Below are positions 63,501 to 64,000 of a stretch of 64,000 nucleotides of DNA, in pieces (positions within the stretch are counted from its first letter, which is position 1; the number at the start of each line of letters is the position of its first letter). The position numbers were made by a program, and so were the translations under genes. This DNA is from Lachnospiraceae bacterium (GTDB lineage: Bacteria > Bacillota_A > Clostridia > Lachnospirales > Lachnospiraceae): positions 4,389 through 68,388 of the forward strand of contig JAIKXV010000113.1 in assembly GCA_024683935.1 (NCBI GenBank), read 5' to 3'. The notes beneath the pieces are model-generated. The model worked only from the letters and a program-made list of their open reading frames with translations, searched no databases and was not told the DNA's origin.

Positions 63501-64000
63501 TTTTTAACCTCCTTCTCAGACTGTCGAAGAACTCCGTTCTCTTCTCAATAGCCTTCGGTGCCCAGTTGATGATCATAACGGCAATGAGGACTATGGAATA
63601 GATCAGCATTCTGTACTTGTTGAGTCCCCTTAAGAGCTCGGGCAGGAGATAGAGAACTGCCGCAGCTATAACGGATCCTCTTATGTTTCCTATGCCTCCC
63701 AGCACCACATATACCAGGATCATAATGGATACGTTGTATCCGAAGTACTGGCTGGTAGACTGCAGGGTTGCGATATTATGCGAGAAGATGACCCCGGCCA
63801 TTCCGGCAATGGCTGCGGATATGACGAAAGCCAGCATCTTGTACTTCGTTACCGGAATACCTATGGACTCGGCAGCAATGCGGTTATCCCTTATGGACAT
63901 AACAGCCCGGCCGTCCCTGGAATCGATAAAATTCTGCACCACTACGAGGGAGAGGATCAGGAGTATTATTGCTATAGTGAAATTGGAGTCATGGGGAGTT
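63487..64000 (-). CDS. livM: Branched-chain amino acid permease LivM, 5' end outside the window
   Basis: C-terminal 171 residues only; the frame stays open to the window edge. Membrane helices with SIRDNRIAAESIGI (EAA-like loop) and GGIGNIRGSV are typical of LivM. The rest of the operon (livH and a binding protein) would lie beyond 64000. Confidence 0.93.
   Translation of the reverse strand, partial: TPHDSNFTIAIILLILSLVVVQNFIDSRDGRAVMSIRDNRIAAESIGIPVTKYKMLAFVISAAIAGMAGVIFSHNIATLQSTSQYFGYNVSIMILVYVVLGGIGNIRGSVIAAAVLYLLPELLRGLNKYRMLIYSIVLIAVMIINWAPKAIEKRTEFFDSLRRRLKNGAA

Overview
The window comes from a low-to-moderate GC Gram-positive anaerobe of the class Clostridia, most likely a Lachnospiraceae member of a gut or rumen type. 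Supporting signs are rubrerythrin, a cellobiose phosphorylase close to clostridial Cbp, DUF975, DUF4190 and YjfB-type proteins, an S-box riboswitch before metK, AGGAGG-type ribosome binding sites and Firmicute-style gene order. This is chromosomal sequence. I see no phage, transposase, integron or CRISPR array.

Layout. 1-5.7 kb: dnaE, metK (SAM-I riboswitch plus terminator) and rubrerythrin. 5.7-10.9 kb: an uptake and salvage operon made of a cysteine hydrolase, an ECF S component, EcfT, a fused double EcfA and a protein joining a NiaR repressor to a PfkB kinase. It has a sigma-A promoter and a candidate NiaR operator. 11-12.3 kb: an Rv3722c-like aminotransferase. 12.3-15.3 kb: two small membrane proteins followed by an amino-acid permease fused to a GGDEF domain. 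15.6-19.3 kb: an OhrR-like regulator, an orphan LytTR regulator and small unknown genes (one SprA-like putative protease, one DUF975). 19.3-25.5 kb: lysC, hom, prfB and secA. 25.6-30.9 kb: trxB, a spermidine-synthase-like protein, rnpB, a phosphodiesterase, rdgB, an amidase and a THUMP RNA methyltransferase. 31-34.3 kb: a DUF1700 protein and cellobiose phosphorylase, divergent, with paired LacI-type operators. 34.4-43.5 kb: a three-gene operon of two paralogous membrane-anchored GLUG-repeat proteins flanking an MMPL/RND transporter. 43.8-46.8 kb: HMA metallochaperone, P1B ATPase and proC. 46.8-49.7 kb: barstar-HAD fusion, larB, a short larC and arsR. 49.7-56.8 kb: tRNA-Thr, CDF transporter, glutathione peroxidase, and a CdaR-like/ftsE/ftsX/M23/ctpA cell-wall operon. 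56.8-64 kb: a degenerate TagA-like protein, a GT-C glycosyltransferase, YjfB, a CPBP protease, cvfB, a cytidylate-kinase-like protein and livF-livG-livM (the last cut by the window edge).

The strongest candidates for undescribed biology are: (1) the NiaR-PfkB fusion with its ECF operon, which resembles a Firmicute counterpart of NadR in combining NAD-precursor sensing with a kinase; (2) the GLUG-MMPL-GLUG surface operon; (3) the APC permease-GGDEF fusion, which may link amino-acid transport or sensing to c-di-GMP; and (4) the barstar-HAD fusion next to a truncated larC. Several genes also look leaderless: a good -10 box lies 6-8 nt from the start codon and no Shine-Dalgarno sequence is visible. 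All functions are inferred from reading the sequence; no database search was run.
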